A stretch of 64,000 nt of DNA from Chlamydomonas reinhardtii (lineage: Eukaryota > Chlorophyta > Chlorophyceae > Chlamydomonadales > Chlamydomonadaceae), in assembly GCF_000002595.2 (NCBI RefSeq), contig NC_057015.1, positions 4,371,955 to 4,435,954 on the forward strand, read 5' to 3'. The stretch's first letter is position 1. Every line of letters starts with the position of its first letter. Both the position numbers and the translations under genes were made by a program. Of the stretch, positions 25,137 through 35,454 are shown in pieces. Below the pieces are notes generated by a model, which was not told the origin of the DNA, made no database searches, and worked only from the letters and a program-made list of their open reading frames with translations.

Positions 25137-27267
25137 GGCGCAGGTTACAGGCTCGGGAGCTTTGTCTAGACAAATGATAGCAACCCGTGCCTACACTTGG
25201 GTGTGCATGGCTGAAGAGCGGTGCATACGGTAGGACAGATCAGGGCGTGGCGATGGGGTGTTAGGTAGCTCGGAGGTAACGGGTGCAGCGGCTTGGGACG
25301 GCCCGATGGGCAAGGTTTGCTGCATGTACTGCCGACAGGGGCACAAGAAGAAATTGTATAATGTATGTTCTAGGACAGCTCCGACTAACCCCCAACTAAC
25401 TCGCGTACGGCACCCTCAGCCGTACAGGAGTTGACTAGGGAGTCGGCAGCTGCGCGAGTGGGAGCGGGTAGTTGTACGGTTGCCCAGCTCGCAAGCTACC
25501 TGACTGTCGTGACGCACACGGGCAGTTGCCACGAGTCAGCAGGCGCGCGAGTGGGAGCTGGCACTCAGTAGAGAGCTCACGCGTGTGGGAAGCTGCGGTT
25601 GAGCATAATGGAGCACGGCGGAGGCTGCCGGTTGGCGCGGCGCGCGATTGGTAGTGCATAGTCGCGCGCGTGCGTGCTGTGTGGGAAGCCCCGTGTGTGA
25701 GCTACGTGTAAACTCAGAGAGACGCATGGGCTGCCCCTGTTCCACAAGCTGCCTCTGGGCGCACACGGTTTCACACGGTTGACAGTTGGCTCTGGAGGGC
25801 TTTGGAGGTTGGTAACGCGCATGCTTGGCGGGCCAGTACCCGGTTGGCGCACTATTGAGTTGCAAAGGCCGTGGCAACCCACGCTATGATTGCGGGTTAC
25901 AAGGAAGGGGACAGTGTGTACACCGTCGAGGCACAGGGAACCGCCGCCGCCCCGACGAGCGCAGCCAACCGCCATCCCTGCTTGGCTGCCGACCCACCTC
26001 ACAGCTGCGTAGGCGTGTCGAAGCTAAGCTAAAAGCCTGCCAAAGCCACGACCAGACACAGCATCACAATGCGCGCGGCTCATAAGGCACCGCTAGTCTG
26101 CAAGGCGATAACCCAAGTCTGTGCGCAGAGCGCGATTCACGGCACCAACGCAAACCAGCAACCTACCAAGCACACGCCCAGCAGAAAGCAAGCACGCGAC
26201 AGCACCAACACAGGAGTTCTAAATTAATGACGAGTGGCGAGGACACTCCGCCGTCCGCTCTGGTCTACGTACGCATTCGTTTCCACCACACTCGTCATTA
26301 GTAGGCAGTCAGTAGCGCAAGTTGCGAATTCACATGTTACCTCGTAACCGACGGTAAACGCTGTGGACGGCCGCGCCCATGGCTGGCTGACGGAAAGCGG
26401 CTGCTGTATTGGGATGGCTGGGCTGGAGGAGTTCTAACTCGTGCGGGGCGCTGATCACCCCGCAACAGCGGCCGCAGGCACGTGGAGGCGCCGTAAGTCT
26501 CGGCAACACAATGCAAGCAGGCCAGAACCCCACAATGCACCGCACACAAACAAAGAGGCAGGGCCCATGCGCACGCCATCACGGAAACGGCGGCGGAGAC
26601 TCCGTATCATACGGCAACACAACAACGATACCACATGCAAATAAAGCACTGCAAATGCGGCGCTCGTGGGACGCCGGTGCAGCAATCAAAGGTGTTATTC
26701 ATGTCCCTTATTATGCATGGCAGACACGCATTGAGATGTACTTAGGGTACAACGTGTCGCCTTGCGTGAGAAGAGCGTCGACGCGCGCGTCATGAGGGCG
26801 CTGAGGGCGCTGCAGGGCGGCCACGATCCCAGATGAGCGTACGTTCGTGTCGCGCCTGGCGGCACCGGTATGCCAGCCGGTGGCATGGGGCTGAGCCGCT
26901 GGCGGTGTGGCGGTATATATGGTGTGGATAGATGGGTCGGCGGCGGCGGCAGCGTGCAGAGGCGGAGACCGACAGATACGGTAGATGCAACGGCCATAGG
27001 GCACTCGGACTGTGCAGACCAACGCCTTCATGCATCGTCAATGGAGTCCAGCTCATCAGTGTGCGCATGGCATCCATCCTCCACGTATCGTCCAGGGGCG
27101 TATCATCCCCGCACTCGCCTTCGAAATCCACCGTTGCAACACACCAGCGCTCATGAATCGCTGACGGCATCAGCAGCCGGGGCTCCCACCCGCCCCCACC
27201 CCTCCGCTAGCTCCGCAAACGCCTGGCTCAGCCTGCTCAGCCGTACAGCCAGCAAGACGTGACCGAT
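25137..27267. other. Gene-poor left flank of the mobile-element region
   Basis: About 2.1 kb without a recognisable gene. Two diverged copies of a short motif with GCGAGTGGGAGC occur near 25450 and 25545. A perfect 12-bp inverted repeat lies at 26225-26300. ORFs on either strand match nothing known. Confidence 0.5.
26225..26300. repeat. Perfect 12-bp inverted repeat around a 52-nt loop
   Basis: TAATGACGAGTG at 26225-26236 is matched by its reverse complement at 26289-26300. It may be the ends of a tiny MITE-like insertion or a hairpin; no clear target-site duplication is seen. Confidence 0.6.
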
Positions 27268-28469
27268 ATGGACGCTATCATTGCTGCCGCCGCCAAACGC
27301 TGTATTGGTCTGAAACGGAGCTTCCCTAACATGGCCGCCCTCCAGCCCACCAACGCGCTTGGCCTAGGCGTGGGCAGCGTCCGCGAGCTGTACATCCGGC
27401 GCGCCGGCAAAGCACTGGTGCAAGCCTTGAACGATGGAGGCCGGCTCGGCGCCGTCACCCGCGCCATGCTCGACCTGCAATACAGCATGGCACAAAAAGT
27501 ACCGGCGGACCAACTGCGCAAGCAATGTCAATTCTACATCACCAACCTCAAGCAACTAACCCTCCTTAAAAAGCCCGGCCTTGAACTAACGCACAAGGGC
27601 GCGTCGTACGTAACACACCACCCTCCACGGCCTCACCGCCCTCCTAAACAGCCTCCGCAACACGAGCGCAGACCCCGCCCTCCCCTTGCAGTACATCGCA
27701 CCACTTCTCGAATTCACCAACGACTTCCGCAAGCTCATGACGCCGGACGGCACCCATCTGATCGACACCAATACCCTACGCAACACAGCGTGGGGCAAAC
27801 CAGTGACACGGCAACACCAGTTGGCTCTCAACAGACTCACGCTTGCCCTCCACGCCAGCACCCGAGCACAAGCCACACGACACAACAGTGTGCACCCCCT
27901 GGATGCAACACGACGCGCCCTGCCCAATGCGCAGACTCTCACCGGCCTCACCGCCCCGAACAACGCCCCACGAGCAGTGGACTGTGGGCACGCTGCACCG
28001 CTTCCTCCAGCGGAGAGCTCCGCCAGAGGCCCCAGAGACCACGGCCGGTACCACAGCGGCTCCCGCCGCCGATGGCCCCACGGCAGCCACCGCCTTCGAG
28101 ATCCCGGACGAGGGCGAGCAACCTGCGCAGCGAGCCACAAAGAGATTCAAGCTGCATCGATGCCCAAAGCCCGCCCCCGCACGTGACTCTGAGGGTCGCG
28201 GCGCCCCACCCGCCACCGCACCTACGGCCCTCACGTGGGACTCCGCAGCTGACCCGCTCACTCCTGCACACTGCACATACCTACCAACTACCGCACCCAG
28301 CCTGAATGGCAGAACCAAACGAGCCAACCCGGCAGGCTACCTTAGATCCTTCCTCCTCGGCCCCCCAGCCCCGGCCCACTTCACCCACCGGCACAAACTT
28401 ACCCAGGAGGAGCAAAACACGTACCTGGCAGCCGTGTCAGGCGCGGTACATGCTGGGGTGCAGCAGTAG
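27268..28469 (+). mobile_element. Broken plus-strand ORF remnant, family not recognised, probably from a mobile element
   Basis: A plus-strand coding tract opens with ATG at 27268 (MDAIIAAAAKRC...). Coding-like composition continues through about 28440 but is spread over all three frames, so it is broken (about two breaks) unless introns I cannot see account for it. It ends abruptly where the oppositely oriented retroelement fossil begins. I recognise no domain. Its base composition is richer in A and C than neighbouring host genes, which supports an outside origin. It could be the structural-protein gene of the adjacent element, encoded on the opposite strand, or a separate insertion. Confidence 0.4.
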
Positions 28470-31400
28470 GTTCCAGTAGCCGCTCTTGTGGTCCGGGGTG
28501 AACATGAAGTTTCCGTTGCGGAGGAAGGTTGGCAGGTTCAGCACGGACTCGTACTTCAGCGTGGGAATCTCCATGAACAGGTTGGGGTACATGGGGTTCA
28601 TGAACAGCCGCAGCTTCTTGCCCTCCACCACGCGCAGGCTGTTGGTGACGGTCGGCGGGCCCCAGCTGGGGTCCCACTCCCGGTCGATGAAGGCGGCGTG
28701 CGTTGGGGAGCTGGCTGCGCTGCGGTGGTTGGGGAACTGCACGCGGTGCGGCTCGCGCCCCGTCAGGTAGGTCTCCGGGTCGACTCCCGGCCCAAGCGCT
28801 TGTGCTAGCATCTGCAACACGATGCGCCGCTTCTTCCCTTGGCGCCCCCACCACGTTGAAGCGCACGCCATCCTCGATCATCCGCAGCAGTTTCAAATGG
28901 TTGCCCGAAAGCTCGCGGCCACCGCGCTATAACTGGAAGTACCGCTTCCACAGGTGAGCGCACGCCCGTAGCCGGCCTGGTTGGAAGGCTTCAGGGTCCC
29001 TGGCTGCAGCCCGCACCCGCTGCTCGAACACTGCGCCTGAGTCTCCGTCTTCTGGCGTCTCCTCTTTGCCCAGGTGCTTCAGGCTGGCTATCGCTGCTGC
29101 GTACTGGGCTTCTGCCTCCGCTAGGTCTGTTGGCGGCCGCGCGGGTAGGCACGGCTCCGCCGTAGGGCTGGATGCGAAGCTGTGGCGCGAGAAGGCGCTG
29201 GGGCCGGTGTGTTCAAACGGGTCTTCCGACAGCTCACACCAGGCGCGGGGGCCGGCCCCTTCCTCTTCCTCGTCCTCGTCCCCATCGTCGCCGTCTGACA
29301 GCCTCTCTGCTTCCTCTCTCCCGATCTGGCGGTCACTACCCCCACTGCTACTGCGCCGGTCTCTTGGCTCTCCGGCTCCTGTCGCAATCACCATGCACAC
29401 GCACGCATACGTCACGCGAAGGTCCGCCACGGCCACAAACGAAATGCGGCTACCTTGCCGCCAGCTATAACCCATGCCTCTGCCGTTCTCTTCAAACGCA
29501 TGTTGCAGGCCCGCTACTCCGCTCGCAAGTCTTCCGTCTGCCGCCTAGCGCTAACCATCTGCCTGTTGGGGCGGTAGGTTGGCCACGATCATGTCCACCG
29601 CCTGCTCCGCCAACACGTGCGGTTTGCACTTCCGGCCGTCTGCGAAGTTGCACTGCTTGCCGAATGTGTAGTTCCGGTAGGCCGGCTGGTTCCTGAACGT
29701 CGCCCAGAAAGCCTCGTCCGACACCGGCCGCCCGGCTTTGGCCCGCACCATTTCTGCGAGTCGCTGCGCGTTCATGGGCTGCGGCGCCGCCCCTCCCTGC
29801 GGCGCCTGGTGTGTGGCCGGGGCCGCGCCGCCTCCCGCGCCCCCGCCTCCACCGCTGCCTGCTCTGACGCCCTGGTTGCGACTGCCGGCCGCGCCGCCGC
29901 CCCCTGCTCCGCCACCCCCGCCGCCACGCTGCTGCTGCTGCTGCTGCATGGCGTTGCGAAGGCTGAACTTGGCGCTCTCCTCCTGCAGGCGTGCGAGCAG
30001 CTGGATGCCGTCGCCCCGCACCAGGCTGGTCCGGCGCAGCAGCAGGCCGATCTGCAGGCCCCATCCATCAACCCAGTGCTGTTGACTGAGCGGGTCGTGG
30101 ATCACCACTGCCGCCCGCAGCGCCTGGTTCCCTGCGTTCGCCCTCCACAGGTTCAGGGTGTCCGCGCTGCCGCCCGGTTGCTGCTGCAGGAGGGCGGCGA
30201 GCGCCGCCTCCACCAGCGCCGTACCGCCCAGCACGTCAGCGAAGATGCCCACGAACACCTCGGGGCGGGTGTCGCTGGTGGTGGTCTGCTTCCGGGCTGG
30301 GCGCAGCGCGTCCGGCATCGCCTTCTCCACTGCTTTGCGCACGCGGGTCGCTGTGGCGTCGTCCAGCACGAAGCGGACCGCAGTGCACAGCCCCTCGAGC
30401 ACGCTCCGCAAGCGGCTCTCGTACAGCTGGCATATAGTGTCTGCTGCCGCGCTGAATACCACCCGTCTGCCCATCTGCACGCGGAGCGCCGCGACCATGG
30501 CGTCTGCCAGCGCCGAGCCGATGTGGGCTACGCTGGCTGTGGCGCCGGTGGTGGGCAGGTCAAATTGGCTGCGGTCGAAAGCGCCTAGCGACAGCTGCGC
30601 CGCCATCTGGACCACTCGCTCGGGCGGCACCTGGTCCATAGCGTCTCCCGGGTGATGTATGATGGAGTTGCGCGGGATGCTGCGCAGTACGAGGGCCCAC
30701 GAGCTCGGGTCGACCTCGCACCATAATCCCCCTGCCGCCATCATGAGCGGGTCCGGCACCCGCGGGGCGGGTGGCGGCGGCATAGGGAGCTGCCCGACGC
30801 CCCCTCTGCGACGATTACATTCCTCCAGCGTGATCACGCCAGGGGCGCCCCACCGCGGGGCGGCCCTGCTGCCGGCACCCCGGCCGTGCTCCCAACCACC
30901 TATCGGCTGGCCATGCTGCTGCCCCCACGCCGGCACGGTGGGGGTAGGGCGATCGCCGTAGCCCAGGGGTGGGTGGTACGGCGCCACCGACTGGTGTGGC
31001 GGCGCCCCCGGGTGGTACGTACTGCTGGTGCGCCAGTTGGTGTGGCGGCGCCCCTGGGTAGTGCTGCTGGTGCGCCGGCTGGTGTGGTGGCGCCCCTGGG
31101 TGGTACTGCTGGTACACCGGCTGGTACTGCGGCGCTCCGGGCTGGTACTGCTGTTGGGCCGGCTGGTACGGCTGGGCTGCCTGTGGGTAAGCTCCGGCCG
31201 CCGGCGGGTAGATAGGGTTGTGCCGGCAGGTGGTATGGCTGCGCCACCGGCGGGTACACCTCCTGCAGGTGGTGTGGGCCCCTACTCGATCCACCGGCTC
31301 CGCTGTGGAGCGGGGCTGGTGGCTGGGCGCGCTCCGGAGAGTGGGCAGCCAGGTCCAGGGCCTGCCTCAGGTTGGAGTGTCCTGCACGGCCGCCCGACTG

Positions 31401-31470
31401 CGCGGGGGTTGGTTTCCCGCTGCTCCGGCCACCGCCCCACCGCCACCGACCTCCAGCGCCAGCCACTGCT
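28437..31470 (-). mobile_element. Retroelement fossil: Gag-like and reverse-transcriptase pieces (DIRS/LTR kin)
   Basis: Read on the minus strand. Parts: a Pro/Gln-rich leader with HQPAHQQ-type repeats (about 31470-30900) and a long Gag-like ORF (30987-29551) with polyGln/polyGly and a Cys/His segment near its end. An acidic linker ORF (about 29475-28927) follows, then a reverse-transcriptase fragment (28871-28437) with FTPDHKSGYW resembling the palm motif. The fragment stops just after that motif, and RNase H and any integrase or recombinase are missing. The element is broken, with at least two or three breaks plus loss of its 3' half. No terminal repeats were identified. The palm and fingers sequence looks closest to DIRS-type elements such as volvocine kangaroo, but family placement is tentative. 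The still-open Gag ORF suggests modest age. Confidence 0.65.
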
Positions 31471-31679
31471 GCTGCTGCTGCCCCTGGGGCGGGTAGTCGC
31501 CGGGCCTAGCTCGCCTGGGCAGTGGCGTCACCCTGGGCAATGCGGCGCCCCTGGGGGGCCCGTCAAGCGCTCTGTAGCTGCGGTCTTCGAGCGTGCGCCG
31601 CGAGCCGTTGGATGCGGCCGGGTGTACCCCCTGCGAGGGCTGGTGCTGCCCTGCGGATTGGGCGGCCTGCCGGGCCCCG

Positions 31680-31790
31680 TGTGCCTCTGCTCTGCGTATG
31701 CGTCTGCTCTGCGTGTGCTTCTGCTCTGCGTGTGCTTCTGCTCTGCGTATGCTTGTGCTCTGCGTATGCGTTGCGTATGCTCTGCATGTG
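31680..31790. repeat. Minisatellite of ~17-18-bp units (CTCTGCGTATGC-type)
   Basis: Five to six imperfect head-to-tail copies containing CTGCTCTGCGT(A/G)TG(C/T) lie at the outer edge of the retroelement fossil. Confidence 0.8.
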
Positions 31791-32284
31791 ACTGCTGCTT
31801 GCTCCACAAATGCTCTGCCTGCCTCAGCGGATGCGGGATGCCAGGTTGCCAGGAGCCGAAGGGGTGCGGGATGCGGTCAGTGACAGCACGAGGCCGGAGT
31901 GTGGGTGCGGGGTGCGTTTAGTGCTAGCAAGAGGTCGCAGTCAGGAAGGTCCGAGGCGTGGGCGTCCAGTAGCAGCCAAACAGCACGAAAGCCCGCCCTG
32001 CCTGCTGGGTGCTGGGTATGGGGTGCAGGGTGCAGGCCAGCGATGCCGGCGGTCCAACCCGCAGCCCGGCGGGGCCCTATCTGGAGAACTGCACGCCATC
32101 CCATCCCAGGGTATACGCATCCCAACCCGCACCCAAATCCCCATCTCCCAAACCGCACCTCAACCTGCCCTCCAGCGCCTCCCGCAGCCCCTTCGCACCA
32201 GCCCCAGGCCCCGCCCGTGCCCCGCTCTGAACCTCCCGCCCCTTAGACCAATGGCCCACTCCGGTACTGGCTCACTTGGTGGGG
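31791..32284. other. Non-coding stretch between the retroelement fossil and the next gene
   Basis: Short GGATGC(C/G)-type near-repeats occur around 31840-31880, followed by C-rich sequence. No gene is seen. Confidence 0.5.
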
Positions 32285-33060
32285 CTACAACATGTGCTGG
32301 TTCTTCTGCTGCCGGCGCTGCTTGAACTTGGCGGTGACCTTGGCTGCAGCCAGGCGCTGCGCCTCAGCGGCAGCGTCCAACGCCGACGCGTGCTTGCCGC
32401 CGTAGTTCGCCAGAGCCTCAATCATGGCCCAGGCCTGATCCAGCTCCGGGAAAGCTTCAAAATCGTCGCAGACTGAGCTGATAAAGTTGGCGCTGTCGGC
32501 GACGGAGCAGTGCACCTCGCGGTTGCGCACGTACTTAAGGTCCTCCAAGTCGGCGCACTGGACCCAAAACTCCGTCACCAGGTCGTATTCCTCGCAAAAG
32601 GGCTCGCTGGCCTTTAGAAGTTCCTCGTACGCCGCGCTGCAACCCCGCAAAGACGTGAGCAGGTTGTTGAGGTCGAAAAAGTTGTGGCATCTTTCCACCA
32701 GCGGCTTGTGCTGAGCGCTCAAGTTCAACTGCACCGAGCTGCGGAAGTCCCAAAACAAAGGCTCGATGGCCTTGCCACGCAGGTTGTCGAGGTGGTCCAG
32801 CGCCTGCATAGCATCATATATATTGATAGGTCATAATTCATATGCATTGCCCTGCAACAAGGTACCTTGCGTTTGCGCAGATCCTCCTGGGCCTGCTCCA
32901 AGTCGGCGAGCACCTCAGCCTCTTTGCGGCCCCCAGGGTTCTGTGCTAGGTAGTGTACAGCAGCGCCGCTGCCAATGGTGTGCAGCATGCCTCCTGTTGA
33001 GCTTTCGCGGAAGACGGCAGCACCGCTTTCCGTCAACCGGTCTACGACGGCAAGGGCCAG
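32285..33060 (-). CDS. Unrecognised protein, at least two exons, 5' end not found
   Basis: Two exons join in phase: about 33060-32866 (ALAVVDRLTESGAAVFRE to EDLRKRK) and 32803-32285 (ALDHLDNLRGKAIEPLFW to KQRRQQKNQHML, stop at 32285-32287). Composition is that of a soluble, helical, acidic protein with a Lys/Arg/Gln-rich C-terminal tail. The first exon is closed upstream by an in-frame stop, and the only internal ATG codes for GGMLHTIG, so 5' exons must exist or have been lost. An ATG near 33235 on the minus strand, starting MLHNLQNTLELPGG, is a possible first exon, but I could not join it with a normal-length intron. I do not recognise the family. The start of the Fanzor remnant lies 264 bp upstream in the opposite direction. 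Confidence 0.5.
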
Positions 33061-33323
33061 CTGCCTGGGCTGGCTGCCAATAATGCTATATGTGACAGGT
33101 GTTTACGTACTTGAGCTGCAATAACAGCAAACATCAGGGCAAGCCAGCCCGGCCCCTAGCAGGTCCCATTGGGGGTGTTTCCATTCATGGATTCACCATC
33201 GCTTCCGCCTGGCAGTTCTAGTGTATTTTGTAGGTTGTGCAGCATTGTACCAGTTTTATACAGTATCACTTCAGCAGCTGGCACAAAGCCTTTGCAAAGC
33301 CTTAGTCTTAGTTTTTGCCCTAG

Positions 33324-34755
33324 GCCACTGCGGCTGGCGGCAGCGGGACGGACAGCAGCCCGTCGCGCGGGCGCGGGGGCAGCCGAGCGCGCGGGCGTGG
33401 CGGCAGCGGGACGGACAGCAGCGGAGGGAGCGGCAATGAAGACGGTGACCAGCGTGGGCCCCGTGGCGGGCCGGGCCGGGCACCCGGGGACAACCCAGTG
33501 CCGGGCGTGGTCGCGGCTGGCGATCCGCTGGCTGTCTTTGAGCTGGCAACCCTTAGCGCAATGCGCATCGTGGGCGTTGATCCCGGCGTAGGCAACTACC
33601 TGGTGGCCTGTGTCGAGTCAATGCCAGGCTTCTCACCGCACAGCTACAGTGGCCGGCCACGAGCCGCGCACGTCTGGCGTGGCCCTGATGGCCAGGCTCC
33701 TGGGCCTGCCCAGCCCCCACTGCAGCGACGGCGGAAGCGGTGGCGGCGACGGCAACAGCGGCTATGGCAGCGACAGCAGCGACGGCGTCGGCGGGGGCAG
33801 AAATGGAGGTGGCGGCGCAAGGCGGGCGGGAGATGGAAGGGCAAGAGGCGAGGGTGGCGGGGCACGCGCCAGCACACGCATCAGCGTGCCGCAACAGAAC
33901 GGCGCCGCCAGCAGCGCGCCTGCTTTACCCGGCTGTCTGGCGCTGGCTACCGCCACTGCACAGGCCAGACAGGCCGTCGGCTATGGCAGCGGGCACGGCT
34001 AGAGGAGCAGCCGGCGCTCAAGCGCTGTCAGGCGGGGTTGGCAGCGCGCGGGTTGCGTCGGCAGCTGAGCATGACCTTCGAATACGCTACCTCTACTCTG
34101 AAGGTGGCGTAGACGCGGCGGCGGCTGCTGGGTCTGCGCCTGCGTCGGTGCAACAGTACGGGCTGTGGCACCTGCTGCGTTTCTACCGTCAGTGGGGCCA
34201 GCGGCGGTGGCGCCTGACTGTCCATGTGCGGACGCAGAAGGTGGGGCTTGAGGGGAGGGGACCAGCAGATGCACCCACACCAACTGCATTGCGCTGACGC
34301 TACACCAATGCCACGGGTACAGGTGCTGGAGCACAGGTGCAGCAGCTGGCTGGTGGAAGGCCCAAGGAGGAGGTCATTGTTGGCTGGGGCAACGCCAACA
34401 CTGGCTATGGCGGTTGCATCAGCAGGTTGGGGCGGGGCCCAAACCGGGCACTGCTCCGCCTGCTGGTGGACAAGTACGCGCACCTGGTGGTGTACGTGGA
34501 CGAGTTCTACACATCACAGGCAAGATGAGAGCAGACGGGTTGGAATGAGTAGACAGGTGGTCGGGTGGAAAGGATGGGCCTCGTGCACAGGTAGCCAGCA
34601 AGGCTCACACTGTACTCCTGCCCCCTCCCCAGGTGTGTGCGAAGTGCGGGCGGCGCTTACTCGGCGACGGGCAGCGCTGCCTGCAGGCGGTCGTACCATG
34701 GAGGGGCTCACGCGCTCACCAAGTCCAAGTGTGCAACCACTGCGGGACGGTGTGG
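33324..34755 (+). pseudogene. Fanzor-like (eukaryotic TnpB homologue) RNA-guided nuclease remnant
   Basis: Fanzor proteins are eukaryotic relatives of transposon TnpB with a split RuvC nuclease and a zinc ribbon. Seen here: a good acceptor (pyrimidine tract, TAG at 33321-33323) opens a Gly/Ser/Arg-rich tract with a repeated GGSGTDSS, then RuvC-I as MRIVGVDPGVGNYLVACVE (Asp codon 33579-33581). GYRHCTGQTGRRLWQRA follows, then LLRFYRQWGQRRWRLTVHVR. RuvC-II comes as EEVIVGWGNANTGYGG ... LVVYVDEFYTSQ (Glu codon 34502-34504), then a zinc ribbon CAKC ... CNHC (34633-34755) after an intron with a GC donor at 34520-34521. The third catalytic Asp, expected just after the ribbon, was not found beyond the donor at 34756. 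Coding moves among three frames between 33660 and 34250, and no N-terminal half is visible, so the copy is degraded. Confidence 0.72.
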
Positions 34756-35454
34756 GTGAGTCCACTTTGCGGGCGGGCGGCTGGCTGGGTGATGGCTGGC
34801 TGGGTGACGACTCAGTGGGGCTCAGTGGGGCCCAGTCGTGGGCTCAGTGGGGATCAGTGGGGATGACACGTGGATGACACGGCTCAGTGGGTGAGGGCTC
34901 AGTGGGGCTTAGTGGGAGCACAGGGAGCATCCTTGGCCCCATCCATCAACCCAGTGCTCCCACTCCGGCCACTGCCGCCGCCTCCACTCGCATCCGTGGC
35001 CCCATTTGCGCCTCAACAGGGCAGTTCGCATGTAACGGGCTCACGTACGTCGCTCACGTCTCTCATGTGCTTTCATACGTCCATGCGTCCGATCATGACA
35101 ACGGGGCCCCACACACAAGCGAATGACACGACCCCACCAACCCCCCACCACGCCATCCAAACCCCCCAACCTGCCGGCCCCACCAAAAATCGGGGGCCAG
35201 GGTGTATTCAGCGCAGGACTTGGAACACACATTTGAGACAATTTGCGGACAGGTGAATACGGCAGTTTGTAAGGATAGGGTATTGATGAGGACTTGGGCT
35301 ATCAATCTCATCCCGGTCAGGGGAGAGCACAGGGAGACGGGCAGCAGGCACGGATCGGGCAGGTCGGCAAATGGCAGGGCTTGTGGCACAATCCGGCATA
35401 CGCGATGCTTTAAAATACAATAACAGCACATAGAAAGACCCCTGCTGGGGGCAA
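34756..35454. other. Repeat-rich spacer between the Fanzor remnant and MED31
   Basis: Contains a CTCAGTGGGG minisatellite (about 34803-34915) and a C-rich tract (35125-35180). A 24-nt block at 34935-34958 is identical to one inside the Gag-like ORF at 30057-30080. No coding exon with the expected Fanzor RDxNA motif was found. Confidence 0.55.
34803..34915. repeat. Minisatellite with CTCAGTGGGG core
   Basis: About seven imperfect copies of a 10-12-bp unit, with a nested GATGACACGTG duplication. Confidence 0.75.

Noticed and set aside
29617-30588. Plus-strand 323-codon ORF
   Set aside because: Antisense shadow of the Gag-like ORF.
31680-31790. CRISPR-like appearance of regular short repeats
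   Set aside because: Units are contiguous and imperfect with no unique spacers; it is a minisatellite.
33169-33591. Plus-strand ORF overlapping the start of the Fanzor remnant
   Set aside because: Different frame from the RuvC-I tract, no motif, and it crosses a clear acceptor site.
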